The notes below the pieces were generated by a model. It was not told where the DNA came from. It saw only the letters and a program-made list of their open reading frames with translations, and did not search any database. A stretch of DNA of 64,000 bases from Thermodesulforhabdus norvegica (GTDB taxonomy: Bacteria > Desulfobacterota > Syntrophobacteria > Syntrophobacterales > Thermodesulforhabdaceae). This document shows, piece by piece, positions 19,141-28,381 of this stretch (positions are counted from its first letter, which is position 1; each line of letters begins with the position of its first letter). Location of the stretch: NCBI RefSeq assembly GCF_900114975.1, contig NZ_FOUU01000001.1, positions 434,001 to 498,000 of the forward strand. Reading direction: 5' to 3'. The position numbers were made by a program, and so were the translations under genes.

Positions 19141-19797
19141 TTAATGAAGTTCCTCTTTTGAACCGCTCGTCTGCTTCTGATGTGTCAGGACGCCACATAG
19201 GAGGATTTTTGTTATCGTCTGCAAATATTCGCAATCTATTTCTCCAGCACTCCTACCGGAGCCTTCAAAAAGTTTAACGAGATTGGCACGGTACTGCCAC
19301 CAGAAGAACGAAGCCGCTTCAATCAGAATGGTAAGCATGATGGGGTCTATGTCGTTCCGCAAGATCCCTTCTCTCTGTGCTTCGGCAATCTCCTGGGCGA
19401 GAAAATCCATCGTTTCTTTTTCACCGGGCCATAGATCCGTATCTCCTTCAAGGCAAGCCCAGCAGCTCAGGCGCATAATCGTCTGGTTATCGCGTACAAA
19501 CCAGTAGAAGGTTTCTATGCCCTCACGAATAATGTTGGGTCTATGTGTGATGGCAGAAGTTCTCGCATGCCACTTATGCCAGAATCGCTCAATTGCCCTG
19601 CGTTTAACCTCCTGATAAAGGGCATGCTTGCTTCCGAAATGATGATGTATCAGGGACTGCGATACCCCTGAAGCTTCGGAAATATCCCTGACGGAAACCC
19701 CGGAAAATCCCTTTTCAGAAAAAAGCTTTTCTGCTACATCGAGAATGGCTTGCTTGGTGTTTTCGGCATCTCTGCTTTTTGCCTTCTCAACAAGCAC
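19141..19797 (-). CDS. TetR-family transcriptional regulator
   Basis: 218 residues. The N-terminal helix-turn-helix is typical of TetR (AEKLFSEKGFSGVSVRDISEASGVSQSLIHHHFGSKHALY). The C-terminal ligand-binding part has a run ending in SFFWWQYRANLVKLF, aromatic-rich and suited to a hydrophobic ligand. It lies directly upstream of squalene-hopene cyclase on the same strand, so it probably regulates its own operon in response to a lipid or membrane-active compound. That role is inferred from position. A palindrome that could be its operator lies just upstream at 19846-19853. Confidence 0.9.
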   Translation of the reverse strand: MLVEKAKSRDAENTKQAILDVAEKLFSEKGFSGVSVRDISEASGVSQSLIHHHFGSKHALYQEVKRRAIERFWHKWHARTSAITHRPNIIREGIETFYWFVRDNQTIMRLSCWACLEGDTDLWPGEKETMDFLAQEIAEAQREGILRNDIDPIMLTILIEAASFFWWQYRANLVKLFEGSGRSAGEIDCEYLQTITKILLCGVLTHQKQTSGSKEELH

Positions 19798-19845
19798 CGG
19801 TTACTCCAGTTCCCTGAAAGTTTCAAAAAAGCCGTTAAGCTAACT

Positions 19846-19853
19846 GAACGTTC
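19846..19853. promoter_or_regulatory. possible operator of the TetR-type regulator
   Basis: The perfect 8-bp palindrome GAACGTTC lies 49 bases upstream of the tetR start in the tetR/hcp divergent region. GAACGTTC cores occur in operators of several TetR-family lipid regulators. The palindrome is short, so this is a suggestion rather than a firm site. Confidence 0.4.
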
Positions 19854-19906
19854 GATCAATAAATAGATAAAAAATTCTCCGGGAGCAAGAAAAATTTTTT
19901 GCAATC

Positions 19907-19920
19907 TTGATCTGAATCAA
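19907..19920. promoter_or_regulatory. FNR/CRP-type palindrome upstream of hcp
   Basis: TTGATCTGAATCAA is a perfect match to the FNR consensus TTGAT-N4-ATCAA, 72 bases upstream of the hcp start. CRP/FNR-family proteins, including HcpR in Deltaproteobacteria, control hcp in response to nitric oxide or anaerobiosis. Which family member binds cannot be told from the site. A ribosome site AGAGGAGG follows at about 19979-19986. Confidence 0.75.
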
Positions 19921-19992
19921 TGGTTTTAACCTGCCCGGGTTTTACCTTTACGGCAACAAGGGTCAACAAAACTCGAAAAGAGGAGGTAAGCC

Positions 19993-21618
19993 ATGTTTTG
20001 CTATCAGTGCGAACAGACCGCAAAAAACGAAGCCTGCACCAAAGTCGGGGTTTGCGGAAAACAACCCGATGTTGCGGCCCTTCAGGACCTGCTAACCTAT
20101 GCACTTAAAGGTCTGGGGCAGGTTGCCAGTGAGGCCCGTCGTTTGGGCATATCGGACGACGAAGTGAATGTCTTTACCTGCAAGGCTCTTTTCTCCACAT
20201 TGACAAATGTAAATTTCGACCCTCAGAGGTTTCCACCTCTTATTCGCAAAACGGTCGAACTCAGAGAAAGGCTCAAAAGAAAAGTGCTGGATGCAGGAGG
20301 TTCTGCCTTCCCTGAAGGGCCTGCAACGTTCCAGCCCGCAGAAGACCTGGAAGGAATGATAGCTCAGGGGGAAGCTCACGGATTTGCCCCGGAGGCTGGC
20401 GAAAACGCCGACATAAGATCCCTGAAGCACACCTTAATCTTCGGAATTCGCGGCATTGCCGCCTATGCCTACCATGCAGAGATACTCGGCAAAAAGGATG
20501 AAGCGGTTTACAGCTTTATCCATCAGGCTCTTGACTTTACGCTTAAGAAAACTCCGTCCCTCGAAGAAGCCGTGGAAATGGTTCTGAAATGCGGTCAGGT
20601 AAACCTGAAAGCAATGGAGCTTCTGGATGCCGCTCACACTGAGAATTATGGCCACCCCGTACCTACAAAAGTTCCGCTGGGACACAAAAAGGGTAAGGCC
20701 ATTCTGGTTTCCGGTCACGATCTGAAGGATCTGGAAGAATTGCTAAAACAGACCGAAGGTAAAGGCATTTATGTGTACACGCACGGAGAAATGCTCCCTG
20801 CCCACGGATATCCCGAACTGAAAAAATACCAGCACTTTTACGGCCACTACGGCACAGCCTGGCAGAACCAGCAAAAAGAATTCGCCCAATTTCCCGGGTC
20901 AATACTGATGACCACCAACTGCATTCAAAAACCAAAGGAGTCCTACGAAAGTAACATCTTTACGGCAGGGGTAGTCGGATGGCCTGGAGTCGTTCACATC
21001 GACAACTATGATTTCTCACCGGTAATCGAAAGGGCCATGGAACTACCGGGATTTACCGAGGATAGCAACGGTCGTTCTGTTACGGTCGGCTTTGCCCGCA
21101 ATGCCATTTTGAGCGTGGCCGATAAAATTGTAGAAGCCGTAAAAAACGGTAAAATTCGCCACTTCTTCCTTGTGGCCGGTTGTGATGGGGCCAAACCGGG
21201 AAGAAATTATTACACGAGATTTGTGGAGCTCCTTCCGGAAGATTGCGTAGTCCTGACACTGGCCTGTGGCAAGTTCAGATTCTTTGATAAAGATCTGGGA
21301 ACAATAGACGGAATACCGAGGCTTATAGACGTGGGACAGTGCAACGACGCTTACTCTGCAATTCAGGTGGCCGTGGCACTTGCCAGGGCTTTTTCCTGCG
21401 ACGTAAATGAGCTCCCCCTTTCAATGGTCCTTTCGTGGTATGAACAAAAAGCCGTTGCAATCCTTCTGACGCTTCTTTCTCTGGGCATAAAAAACATAAG
21501 GCTTGGGCCATCTCTTCCTGCTTTTCTCACACCGGCCGTCCTCTCTTATCTGGTCGAAAACTACAACATCAAACCGATATCAACCCCGGAAGATGATTTA
21601 AGAGAAATCCTCGGCTAA
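19993..21618 (+). CDS. hcp: hybrid cluster protein (hydroxylamine reductase family)
   Basis: 541 residues, cytoplasmic. Hcp carries a standard iron-sulfur cluster and the hybrid Fe-S-O cluster; it reduces hydroxylamine in vitro and is linked to nitric oxide detoxification and protein S-nitrosylation in vivo. The N-terminal cysteines (Cys3, 6, 15, 21: CX2CX8CX5C) match the spacing seen in strict anaerobes such as Desulfovibrio rather than the CX2CX11CX6C of facultative bacteria. Hybrid-cluster ligand regions are visible (NCIQKPKESY, GCDGAKPGRNYY, LACGKFRF, DVGQCNDAYSA). It is monocistronic, with an FNR-type box upstream and a hairpin just after. Confidence 0.97.
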   Translation: MFCYQCEQTAKNEACTKVGVCGKQPDVAALQDLLTYALKGLGQVASEARRLGISDDEVNVFTCKALFSTLTNVNFDPQRFPPLIRKTVELRERLKRKVLDAGGSAFPEGPATFQPAEDLEGMIAQGEAHGFAPEAGENADIRSLKHTLIFGIRGIAAYAYHAEILGKKDEAVYSFIHQALDFTLKKTPSLEEAVEMVLKCGQVNLKAMELLDAAHTENYGHPVPTKVPLGHKKGKAILVSGHDLKDLEELLKQTEGKGIYVYTHGEMLPAHGYPELKKYQHFYGHYGTAWQNQQKEFAQFPGSILMTTNCIQKPKESYESNIFTAGVVGWPGVVHIDNYDFSPVIERAMELPGFTEDSNGRSVTVGFARNAILSVADKIVEAVKNGKIRHFFLVAGCDGAKPGRNYYTRFVELLPEDCVVLTLACGKFRFFDKDLGTIDGIPRLIDVGQCNDAYSAIQVAVALARAFSCDVNELPLSMVLSWYEQKAVAILLTLLSLGIKNIRLGPSLPAFLTPAVLSYLVENYNIKPISTPEDDLREILG

Positions 21619-21625
21619 TGTCTCA

Positions 21626-21657
21626 GGGCAGGGCGTTTCGAAAATAACGCCCTGCCC
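21626..21657 (+). terminator. hairpin after hcp
   Basis: A 12-bp perfect stem (GGGCAGGGCGTT with AACGCCCTGCCC) and 8-base loop, beginning 8 bases after the hcp stop. There is no immediate T-run, though TTTT follows a few bases later. Very likely the end of the hcp transcript. Confidence 0.65.
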
Positions 21658-21774
21658 ATCCATCCTTTTCCCACCTTAAACGCAAACATTTGATCATTCC
21701 CGTGCTTTGTGATTTTATTAGGAGGGTATTCATAAAAGTCTCCCGTGACGACAGAGGGGCAAAGGAGAAGGAAT

Positions 21775-22275
21775 ATGAATTCCATTTTGGTTGCCCTGGA
21801 CGGTACCCCTGCATCCCTTAAGGTTGTAAAATACGTGGCAGAAATTATAGGCCATCTACCCAAGACGACGGTCTATCTTTTTCATGTAGTTCCAATGGTT
21901 TCGCCCAATCTTCTAACTTCTGAAGAAGTCAGACGAATAGAAAAGATTCACGAGGAAGTAGAACATCTCTCGGGGTTCTTCTGGAGCAAAGAATCCGAAG
22001 AAAAGATGTTTCAGATCTTTTCAGAAGCGGTGAACCTTCTTAAATCCCAGGGTATTCCCGAAGAAAACATAAAGACTTTTTTTGATGTTGCATCGGACAC
22101 AATTGCAAATCTGATTTTGCGGCACGCCCGACGGCTAAACTGCCGCACAATAGCAGTGGGAAGAAGAGGCCTGGGCAGGGTAAAGGAGATCCTTATCGGG
22201 AGCACATCTTCGACGGTCGTTAGAAACGCTAAAGGTCATACCGTTTGGGTTGTCGATACGACGGAGGAAGAGTGA
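21775..22275 (+). CDS. universal stress protein (UspA family)
   Basis: 166 residues from the ATG at 21775 (AGGAGAAGG just upstream; a frame opening at 21745 is less likely). It has the UspA fold: ILVALDGTPASLKVVKYV at the start and the ATP-binding loop near the end (AVGRRGLGRVKEILIGSTSSTVVRNA, the G-2x-G-9x-G(S/T) motif). Such proteins bind ATP and promote survival under stress; the target is unknown. The stop codon overlaps the start of the next gene by one base (TGATG), so the two are translationally coupled. Confidence 0.92.
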   Translation: MNSILVALDGTPASLKVVKYVAEIIGHLPKTTVYLFHVVPMVSPNLLTSEEVRRIEKIHEEVEHLSGFFWSKESEEKMFQIFSEAVNLLKSQGIPEENIKTFFDVASDTIANLILRHARRLNCRTIAVGRRGLGRVKEILIGSTSSTVVRNAKGHTVWVVDTTEEE

Positions 22276-23129
22276 TGCCGTCGCTGCTGGGAATTGTCTG
22301 TTCGCCCAGAACGCCCTCAAACGGCGAGCTTTTTATAAAGGCCGTCCATAAAGAACTGGGAAATGATTGGCAACTTTACATAATTCGACTCGTCGAATGG
22401 AACATAGGTCCCTGCCGTGCCTGTTACCGATGCCTTTTCGACGGGTGTCCTCAAAAAGACGACATGAGTCAGCTGATAAGACACATTGCATCTGCCGATG
22501 CCGTGATGATAACCGCTCCCACCTACTTTTTGGGGGCTTCGGCTACACTTAAGAAATTCGTAGATCGGGGGCTAATGTTCTATGCCCATCTGGATGAATT
22601 ATGGGGGAAACCGATGCTTGCCGTCGTCACGGCGGGAATCCGACACATGGACGGCTATGCCCTTCTAATGGCAGAAAGTGCCGTTAAGATAATGGGCGGA
22701 AATCTGCTGGGATCTTTTGTTATATACGGGGCATTTCCCGGAGAAGGTGTAATTGGAGAGGAAAACAGAGCTAAGATAACGGAAGCGGCAAAGGCCATAG
22801 CCACCGGAAATCCCTTAGCTCAAAGCAACGGGCCTGAATGTCCCCTTTGCGGAGGCCGAAGTTTCCGCTTCCTGGATAAAAGCACAATTCAGTGCCTTCT
22901 CTGCAGCAACACGGGGAGCTTCCGGCTAAGTGACGGGGAAATGCTACCCGAAATAAATCCGTCAAAACACCAGCTCTTCCTGTCTCTGGAAGCGGCAAAG
23001 GAACATGCAGAATGGTTAAGGGGAATGAAAAAGAGGTTCCTGGAAGTTCGGGACAGCCTCAAACCCGTTGTCCGAGCCCTGGCAGGAAGGGGAACGACAA
23101 TCACTCCGCCTAGTAAATCACGCTCTTGA
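22275..23129 (+). CDS. iron-sulfur flavoprotein, NADPH-dependent FMN reductase family
   Basis: 284 residues from the ATG at 22275, coupled to the stress-protein gene. The N-terminal 180 residues are a flavodoxin-like FMN domain (GIVCSPRTPSNGELFIKAV, ITAPTYFLGASATLKKFVDR). It contains the compact motif CRACYRCLFDGC (CX2CX2CX4C), the [4Fe-4S] signature of archaeal and deltaproteobacterial Isf proteins. A second cysteine group near residue 195 (CPLCGGRSF...CLLCSNTG) looks like a zinc ribbon and is not standard for Isf. Isf proteins move electrons from ferredoxin to O2, H2O2 or other acceptors. Its 3' end overlaps the convergent gene at 23110 by 20 bases. Confidence 0.82.
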   Translation: MPSLLGIVCSPRTPSNGELFIKAVHKELGNDWQLYIIRLVEWNIGPCRACYRCLFDGCPQKDDMSQLIRHIASADAVMITAPTYFLGASATLKKFVDRGLMFYAHLDELWGKPMLAVVTAGIRHMDGYALLMAESAVKIMGGNLLGSFVIYGAFPGEGVIGEENRAKITEAAKAIATGNPLAQSNGPECPLCGGRSFRFLDKSTIQCLLCSNTGSFRLSDGEMLPEINPSKHQLFLSLEAAKEHAEWLRGMKKRFLEVRDSLKPVVRALAGRGTTITPPSKSRS

Positions 23130-23826
23130 GCTGATTACCGTAGCGTTCGTAAACCTGATTGGCCAGATCATCCAGTCTTCGTTCGATCAAAGGATGAGGA
23201 GGCAGTTCAGGCGGTTCCGGCAGGCTCCATTTTTCAAATTTAACCGGCTTAAAATAGAGTTTTTCGTCAACAGACATGAGCTCATCAGGGGAAAAGTTCT
23301 CTCCCAGAAACTTTTTCCTCTCTATGCCGCAAACGTCCATACTCTTAAGAAACTGCAAAATCGTTAGCAGGTCGTAGTTGGAATGAAACTTTTTGATGTT
23401 AAGATTAACGGCATCACACTCTTTTTTCAGATTCTCGTAAGCTTCTTTGTACTCTTTAACCCTTGCAAGGAGCCTTCTATAAGCTTCATGAAAAAGCTTT
23501 TTAAATTTCCCCTTATGAGTCAATGCCGTGACCCTGATAAACCGCACATCATTTTTGAACTCATCGGTAAGGCAACGAAACCAGAAGCTATCTTTGCCCA
23601 ATCGTACGAGGTCGCTCCATTCTTTTCTGAATGCGTCATCTACAAGAAGATAGCCAATTCGGGTAAACCTTTTACCCGTCTTCAAGGCTTTTTTATAGGT
23701 CTTCTGGCCAAGTTCACCGAGTTCTTCGAGTTGCAGATCTATCAGCTTGCGCTCGTTGAGGTAATTTTCTATTACCTCTTCCTGCACCTGCCTTGTAAGA
23801 CATGAAATGAGATCATCTTCCATCAT
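23110..23826 (-). CDS. conserved-looking helical protein of unknown function, partner of the ATPase upstream
   Basis: 238 residues, rich in Lys and Glu, mostly helical by appearance, with a coiled-coil-like stretch around residues 115-150 (RRLLARVKEYKEAYENLKKE). No signal peptide, membrane segment or catalytic motif is visible. The C-terminal 60 residues contain a proline-rich linker (WSLPEPPELPPHPLIERR). I do not recognise the family. It begins three bases after the stop of the RecA/KaiC-like ATPase gene, so the two are almost certainly made together and may form a complex. It overlaps the convergent flavoprotein gene by 20 bases at its end. Confidence 0.7.
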   Translation of the reverse strand: MMEDDLISCLTRQVQEEVIENYLNERKLIDLQLEELGELGQKTYKKALKTGKRFTRIGYLLVDDAFRKEWSDLVRLGKDSFWFRCLTDEFKNDVRFIRVTALTHKGKFKKLFHEAYRRLLARVKEYKEAYENLKKECDAVNLNIKKFHSNYDLLTILQFLKSMDVCGIERKKFLGENFSPDELMSVDEKLYFKPVKFEKWSLPEPPELPPHPLIERRLDDLANQVYERYGNQLKSVIY

Positions 23827-23829
23827 GCC

Positions 23830-24537
23830 TTATCTCCCGGATCCCGGGGCAGATAGGAAGGACAGGACATCGGAATCGGAAAAAACACGAGGTGAAGTCA
23901 ACCTTATGCCTTCCTTCACCAGCTTAAGGGAGAAACCGCCCTCAGGATTCGATTCCATAATTATCATTATTGCGCAATCACCTTCCAAAAGATCGCAGGG
24001 ATAAGAAAGCCCGGCCTCCCCGTTTTCTCCCGGATATTTCTGCAATTGCACCGAGAGCCACGCCGGAATTTCGTATTTCTGCAGCAACTCCCGAAGACGG
24101 GGAACGAACCTCTTTTCGCAACGATCAAAATCCAAACCGTCTATAACGGCTACAGTGGGCCGAAAGCTGGTTTGCTCAACTATGCCCTTAAGGGCTTCTT
24201 CTAATTTGCCCAGAGAAAAGCTATTGTGCAGGTAGGATAGGACAAACCTGTATTGTTCCACGGCTCTGGTCAGCGTCTTCACCGTAGTAAAAGAAAGAGA
24301 AGGATTACTCGATCTTAGGAGTTCCTCATACCAGATCTTAACCTTCTCAGGCGGCTCGTCTATGCACACGTGGAGTACCCTCCCTCCATCGGATATTTCC
24401 GAAAGCGCAATCAGGGTCAGTAAAGCCGTTTTACCAACCCCGGCTCGAGCCGCCACAACACCTATTTCTCCAGGCCCGAGGTTACGCTTTAGTATTCCCT
24501 TCAATCCCCGCACCACCGGGAACTCCGAAATTTCCAT
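23830..24537 (-). CDS. RecA/KaiC-like P-loop ATPase
   Basis: 235 residues. Near the N-terminus is a Walker A motif in a RecA/DnaB/KaiC context (GEIGVVAARAGVGKTALLTL), and Walker B is seen in VAVIDGLDFDRC. The layout (one RecA-type core without extra domains) resembles KaiC-domain or DnaB-like ATPases rather than AAA+ proteins. The cysteines and the sequence LSVQLQKYPGENGEAG near residue 185 are unremarkable. Function is unknown. It lies 68 bases downstream of fusA on the same strand and three bases upstream of the unknown helical protein, so it may be cotranscribed with EF-G. Confidence 0.72.
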   Translation of the reverse strand: MEISEFPVVRGLKGILKRNLGPGEIGVVAARAGVGKTALLTLIALSEISDGGRVLHVCIDEPPEKVKIWYEELLRSSNPSLSFTTVKTLTRAVEQYRFVLSYLHNSFSLGKLEEALKGIVEQTSFRPTVAVIDGLDFDRCEKRFVPRLRELLQKYEIPAWLSVQLQKYPGENGEAGLSYPCDLLEGDCAIMIIMESNPEGGFSLKLVKEGIRLTSPRVFSDSDVLSFLSAPGSGR

Positions 24538-24605
24538 AACAGGGCCCTCCGTAAAAATTCTTGCCTTTTTAATAACACACTTTCTCCATTCTATCCATCA
24601 TTTAA

Positions 24606-26690
24606 CTAAGCCGTTGCCCTGGCTCTGGCTTCCTTTTGCCGCCGTGATATTATCTCTTCTGCAATGTTAGCCGGAACAGGGCTGTAGCGTAGAAATTCCA
24701 TGGTAAATTCACCTTTCCCCTGGGTCGCCGAGCGCAGGTGTGTGGCGTATCCAAACATTTCCGCCAGAGGTACCTCCGCTTCAATGACAGAATAGGTACC
24801 GTCATCCACGGCACTCACGATAGCCCCTCGCCGCTGAGTCAGCGTTCCCAGAACGGTACCCTGATATTCCGATGGAACCTCAACGGAAACCCTCATGATG
24901 GGCTCAAGTAGAATGGGCCTGGCTTTTTTGTAAGCTTCCCGAAAGGCTCCGATTGCAGCCTGTCTGAATGCAAGGTCCGACGAATCTACAGGATGATAGG
25001 CTCCGTCTTTCAGCACGACCCTCACGCCCACAACGGGATACCCGGCCAAAGCACCTTTCTTGAGACACGCTTTAAAGCCTTCGTCACAGGACGGAATGAA
25101 CTCTTTTGGTATGGCCCCACCAACGATCTCGTTAACGAACTCGTACTCGCCCTCTTCCAGGGGTTCCATATAACCGACCACCCGGCCGTACTGCCCGGCT
25201 CCACCGGTTTGTTTTTTATGAGTATAATCGAATTCGGCTCTGTCGGTTATAGTTTCCCTGTAGGCTACCTGAGGTGGGCTGGTTTCAACTTCAGCTCCGT
25301 ACTCCCGCTTCATCCTCTCAATATAAACCTCAAGGTGCAGCTCCCCCATGCCGCAGATCACCGTTTCTCCCGTTTCTTCGTCCACGTAAGCCCTGAAGGT
25401 AGGATCTTCTTTGGAAAACCTGTTCAAAGCTTTGCTCACCTTAACCTGAGAATCCCTATCCCTGGGATTTATGGCAAGGGATATCACGGGAGAAGGAACG
25501 TACATGGATGACATAACATACCTTACACTACCGTCGGTGAAGGTATCTCCAGACACACAATCAATACCGAAAAGAACCGCAATTTCACCGGGGCCGACTT
25601 CGTCGATTTCCTCCATCTCCTGGGCGTGCATCCGGCCCAGCCGACCAACTTTTACCCTCTGTCCCGTTCTCATGTTTACTATCGTATCACCTTTCCGCAG
25701 AGAACCCTGATAAATCCGACAAAAGGTCAGCTGGCCGAATCTACTTACCTCCAGTTTAAAGGCAAACATCACGAGGGCTGCAGAGGGGTTGCAATGAAGT
25801 TTTACTTCCGCTTCATCGTTATCAAGGTCATAGGCAGTTACCGGCATGTCCAGCGGACTCGGAAGGTAACGTATCACCCCGTCCAGAAGGGGCTGGATAC
25901 CCCTGTTTTTATAAGCCGATCCCAGAAAAACCGGCGTCATCCTGTAAGATAGGACTCCTCTTCGTATAGCATCGTGAATCAGTTCAGGAGTTACCCTCTC
26001 TTCAAGAATCGCCTCGGTGAGTTCATCGGAAAACAAAGACGCTACATCCAGCAACTCTTCTCGTTTCTCCGTAGCCAGATCAACATATTCTGCCGGAATC
26101 TCGTGTTCCACAACCTCATCACCAAGATCACCTTCAAAAGAATAGGCCTTCATGGTGATAAGATCTATAACACCCCTGAATTCCTTCTCAAGTCCCCAGG
26201 GTATCTGAACGAGGACTGCATTAGGATCGAGCTTCTCCCGCATCTGGTTAACCACTTTGAAGGGATTGGCGCCAACTCGATCACACTTGTTTATGAAAGC
26301 TATTCTCGGAACTCCGTATCTCTTCATCTGGCGGTCTACGGTTATGGACTGAGACTGTACCCCTCCCACAGCACACAGGACAAGAATACCTCCGTCCAGA
26401 ACCCTCAGCGCCCGTTCCACCTCTATCGTGAAATCAACATGACCCGGGGTATCGATGATGTTAATCTCATGACCTTTCCAGAAACAGTAAGTTGCAGCAG
26501 ACTGTATGGTTATACCCCTTTCCCTCTCCAGATCCATAAAATCCATTGTAGGGCCACGACCGTCTTTTACGTCATGTACCGCATGAATTCGTCTCGTGTA
26601 GTAAAGGATGCGCTCTGTCAGAGTGGTTTTACCCGAGTCTATATGGGCGCTTATTCCTATGTTTCTGATTTTGCTTATGTCCGCAGTCAT
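24606..26690 (-). CDS. fusA: translation elongation factor G, mitochondrial EFG1-like type
   Basis: 694 residues from the ATG at 26690, which has GGGAGGT upstream; a longer frame opens at 26729. Catalyses GTP-driven translocation of tRNA and mRNA on the ribosome. The G domain has AHIDSGKTT (P-loop), RERGITI, DTPGH and NKCD; domains II-V follow, ending in the usual [16 protein letters not shown]. The wording [28 protein letters not shown] and [20 protein letters not shown] is that of mitochondrial EFG1 and the related spd-type EF-G1 of spirochaetes, planctomycetes and deltaproteobacteria, rather than of ordinary bacterial EF-G. No other ribosomal-cluster genes (rpsL, rpsG, tuf) are next to it. 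A second EF-G paralogue is expected elsewhere. Confidence 0.95.
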   Translation of the reverse strand: MTADISKIRNIGISAHIDSGKTTLTERILYYTRRIHAVHDVKDGRGPTMDFMDLERERGITIQSAATYCFWKGHEINIIDTPGHVDFTIEVERALRVLDGGILVLCAVGGVQSQSITVDRQMKRYGVPRIAFINKCDRVGANPFKVVNQMREKLDPNAVLVQIPWGLEKEFRGVIDLITMKAYSFEGDLGDEVVEHEIPAEYVDLATEKREELLDVASLFSDELTEAILEERVTPELIHDAIRRGVLSYRMTPVFLGSAYKNRGIQPLLDGVIRYLPSPLDMPVTAYDLDNDEAEVKLHCNPSAALVMFAFKLEVSRFGQLTFCRIYQGSLRKGDTIVNMRTGQRVKVGRLGRMHAQEMEEIDEVGPGEIAVLFGIDCVSGDTFTDGSVRYVMSSMYVPSPVISLAINPRDRDSQVKVSKALNRFSKEDPTFRAYVDEETGETVICGMGELHLEVYIERMKREYGAEVETSPPQVAYRETITDRAEFDYTHKKQTGGAGQYGRVVGYMEPLEEGEYEFVNEIVGGAIPKEFIPSCDEGFKACLKKGALAGYPVVGVRVVLKDGAYHPVDSSDLAFRQAAIGAFREAYKKARPILLEPIMRVSVEVPSEYQGTVLGTLTQRRGAIVSAVDDGTYSVIEAEVPLAEMFGYATHLRSATQGKGEFTMEFLRYSPVPANIAEEIISRRQKEARARATA

Positions 26691-26730
26691 ACTTAAAAAA
26701 ACACCTCCCTTAAAACCCTTTAAATCCAAT

Positions 26731-26753
26731 AAAAAAAGGCACTCTCGTGCCTT
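26731..26753 (-). terminator. intrinsic terminator of the murein endopeptidase gene
   Basis: Read on the minus strand: a 7-bp stem (AAGGCAC / GTGCCTT), 4-base loop, then seven T. It lies 61 bases after the endopeptidase stop and 41 bases before the fusA start, so it separates the two units and fusA must have its own promoter in or near this gap. Confidence 0.85.
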
Positions 26754-26814
26754 ACCACTTTTTAAAAGGCGCTGATTTATAGCAAAACCCGAAAGGCGAG
26801 GAAAGTATAAAATA

Positions 26815-28206
26815 CTATCTGGGAATAACTATTTTCATTCCGGGTTTGATGACCGATTTCGCTCCTATACCGTTAGCCTGCACGAGGTCTTCAATAGATA
26901 CGGTGTACATGCGGGCTATATTCCAGAGAGTATCACCGGGTCTAACGATATGAACCTTTGAACTTCTCTTTCGGCTCCTCTTTGTGTTTTCCGGAATGAC
27001 AAGGGTCTGCCCTGGCTTTATTAAGGCCTTACCGGGGGCGATTTTATTGACCATGCACAGTGCCGAAACACTCACGCCGAATCTTCTTGCAATACCGTAA
27101 AGTGTGTCTCCCTTTTTCACTACATACTTGGCGGCTGTTCGAGACGATCCGGGCGACTTACGGGTGGGAGTTGGGCTTTCCTCAGGGAGGCTCACAACCA
27201 CCCGATCCTGCAACATGGCAAGCTTCGTAAAGATTCTGGAACGAAGATCCCTTGCATCAAGACTCAAAGCCAGTCGAACGGCATCCATTTCAAAATGCCG
27301 TTTATAAAAGACAATGCTCATTCCCGGATGCAAAACATCCAGATCACCGAGGTTGTTCCATCTTTTCAGATCATCCACAGACACACCAAGCTGGTGACTC
27401 AAGGTTTTTACATCCGCACCATGTTGAACGTAAAATAGAACTCTTTGAGGAAGAAAACTCTGCTGGGCAACCGCAATGATTCTTCTTTCCTGATCGGGAA
27501 TCTCACGAAATTTACCCGCCAATTCAGACCAAGGAGCAAAAAAACGAACGTGGATATGATCTCTATGTCCGGGTTCATGAGAAATTACTGCGGGACCTTT
27601 ATATTTTCCACAATTTCCGAAAAGTCGATCAAGATAAGCATCACCGTATCCTCTTGTTTTTGCGTACTTGAAAAGCAGCTGCTGTATAGAGCGATCCACA
27701 AAAATGTTTTCCACCATACCAGTGGCCAGGAGTTCTTCTAACAGAGTCCAGGTCTTTTCAACATCCAGATTATGTCTTCCCATTGGGATAAAGGATGATA
27801 GACATCTATTCCCGCGGGCGTACATTCCAAGATCCACATCACGGCCGCTCTGATGTGACCTGTGCTTGGGATACCACGGGCCACCTCCGGGTTTACTGAA
27901 ATCACCGATATAAAGATCACAGCTACCGGGGTATTTCGCCTGAACCCCCTTTATGGCATCCAGAAGGGCTCCGATTACTTCAGGCGTAGTGTATGTGTGT
28001 TCCGGGCTTCTCAAAATATATCCGGAAAATTGACGGGGAAAAGGTATCCCGTTTTTGAGTCTCCCGGCCCAAGGGTAACCTATAGACCGAGTAATCTTAT
28101 AAGAAGAAAGAACGGACTTGGCCTCGGCTTCGGCAGCTATCAAAAAGGCATAAAAGGATAACAATAAGAAAATATTCACAAAAAACAAAAATTTCTTCCT
28201 CTTCAT
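26815..28206 (-). CDS. exported murein endopeptidase (MepA-like) with LysM repeats
   Basis: 463 residues. A signal peptide is clear ([24 protein letters not shown]). Residues about 40-230 match the penicillin-insensitive murein endopeptidase family (M74): zinc-site motifs [15 protein letters not shown] and [14 protein letters not shown] weak LysM-like segment follows near residue 265 ([23 protein letters not shown]), then two clear LysM peptidoglycan-binding repeats near residues 360-405 and 418-463 ([38 protein letters not shown]). It should cut cross-links in peptidoglycan during growth. MepA of E. coli lacks LysM, so this is a longer variant. The gene is divergent from the LppC-like lipoprotein gene. 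Confidence 0.88.
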   Translation of the reverse strand: MKRKKFLFFVNIFLLLSFYAFLIAAEAEAKSVLSSYKITRSIGYPWAGRLKNGIPFPRQFSGYILRSPEHTYTTPEVIGALLDAIKGVQAKYPGSCDLYIGDFSKPGGGPWYPKHRSHQSGRDVDLGMYARGNRCLSSFIPMGRHNLDVEKTWTLLEELLATGMVENIFVDRSIQQLLFKYAKTRGYGDAYLDRLFGNCGKYKGPAVISHEPGHRDHIHVRFFAPWSELAGKFREIPDQERRIIAVAQQSFLPQRVLFYVQHGADVKTLSHQLGVSVDDLKRWNNLGDLDVLHPGMSIVFYKRHFEMDAVRLALSLDARDLRSRIFTKLAMLQDRVVVSLPEESPTPTRKSPGSSRTAAKYVVKKGDTLYGIARRFGVSVSALCMVNKIAPGKALIKPGQTLVIPENTKRSRKRSSKVHIVRPGDTLWNIARMYTVSIEDLVQANGIGAKSVIKPGMKIVIPR

Positions 28207-28381
28207 AGCGTTTTCCCCTGTTTTTCACAAAAAAAGCAATGCAAATCCAGGATCTCGTATTGTGCAGGCCAACCCTTCACTAGCCGAAATTTTCTCTGTC
28301 TGTCAACGGCTTTATCTGCTAAATAGGCCACTGAAGTAGAATGTTACTACTTTGCTTTCATCTGAAGTGGTGGAGTTGGCA

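Noticed and set aside
19124-19234. Longer N-terminus of squalene-hopene cyclase
   Set aside because: It would overlap tetR by 94 bases; AGGAGGGG directly before 19123 and the family alignment favour the shorter form.
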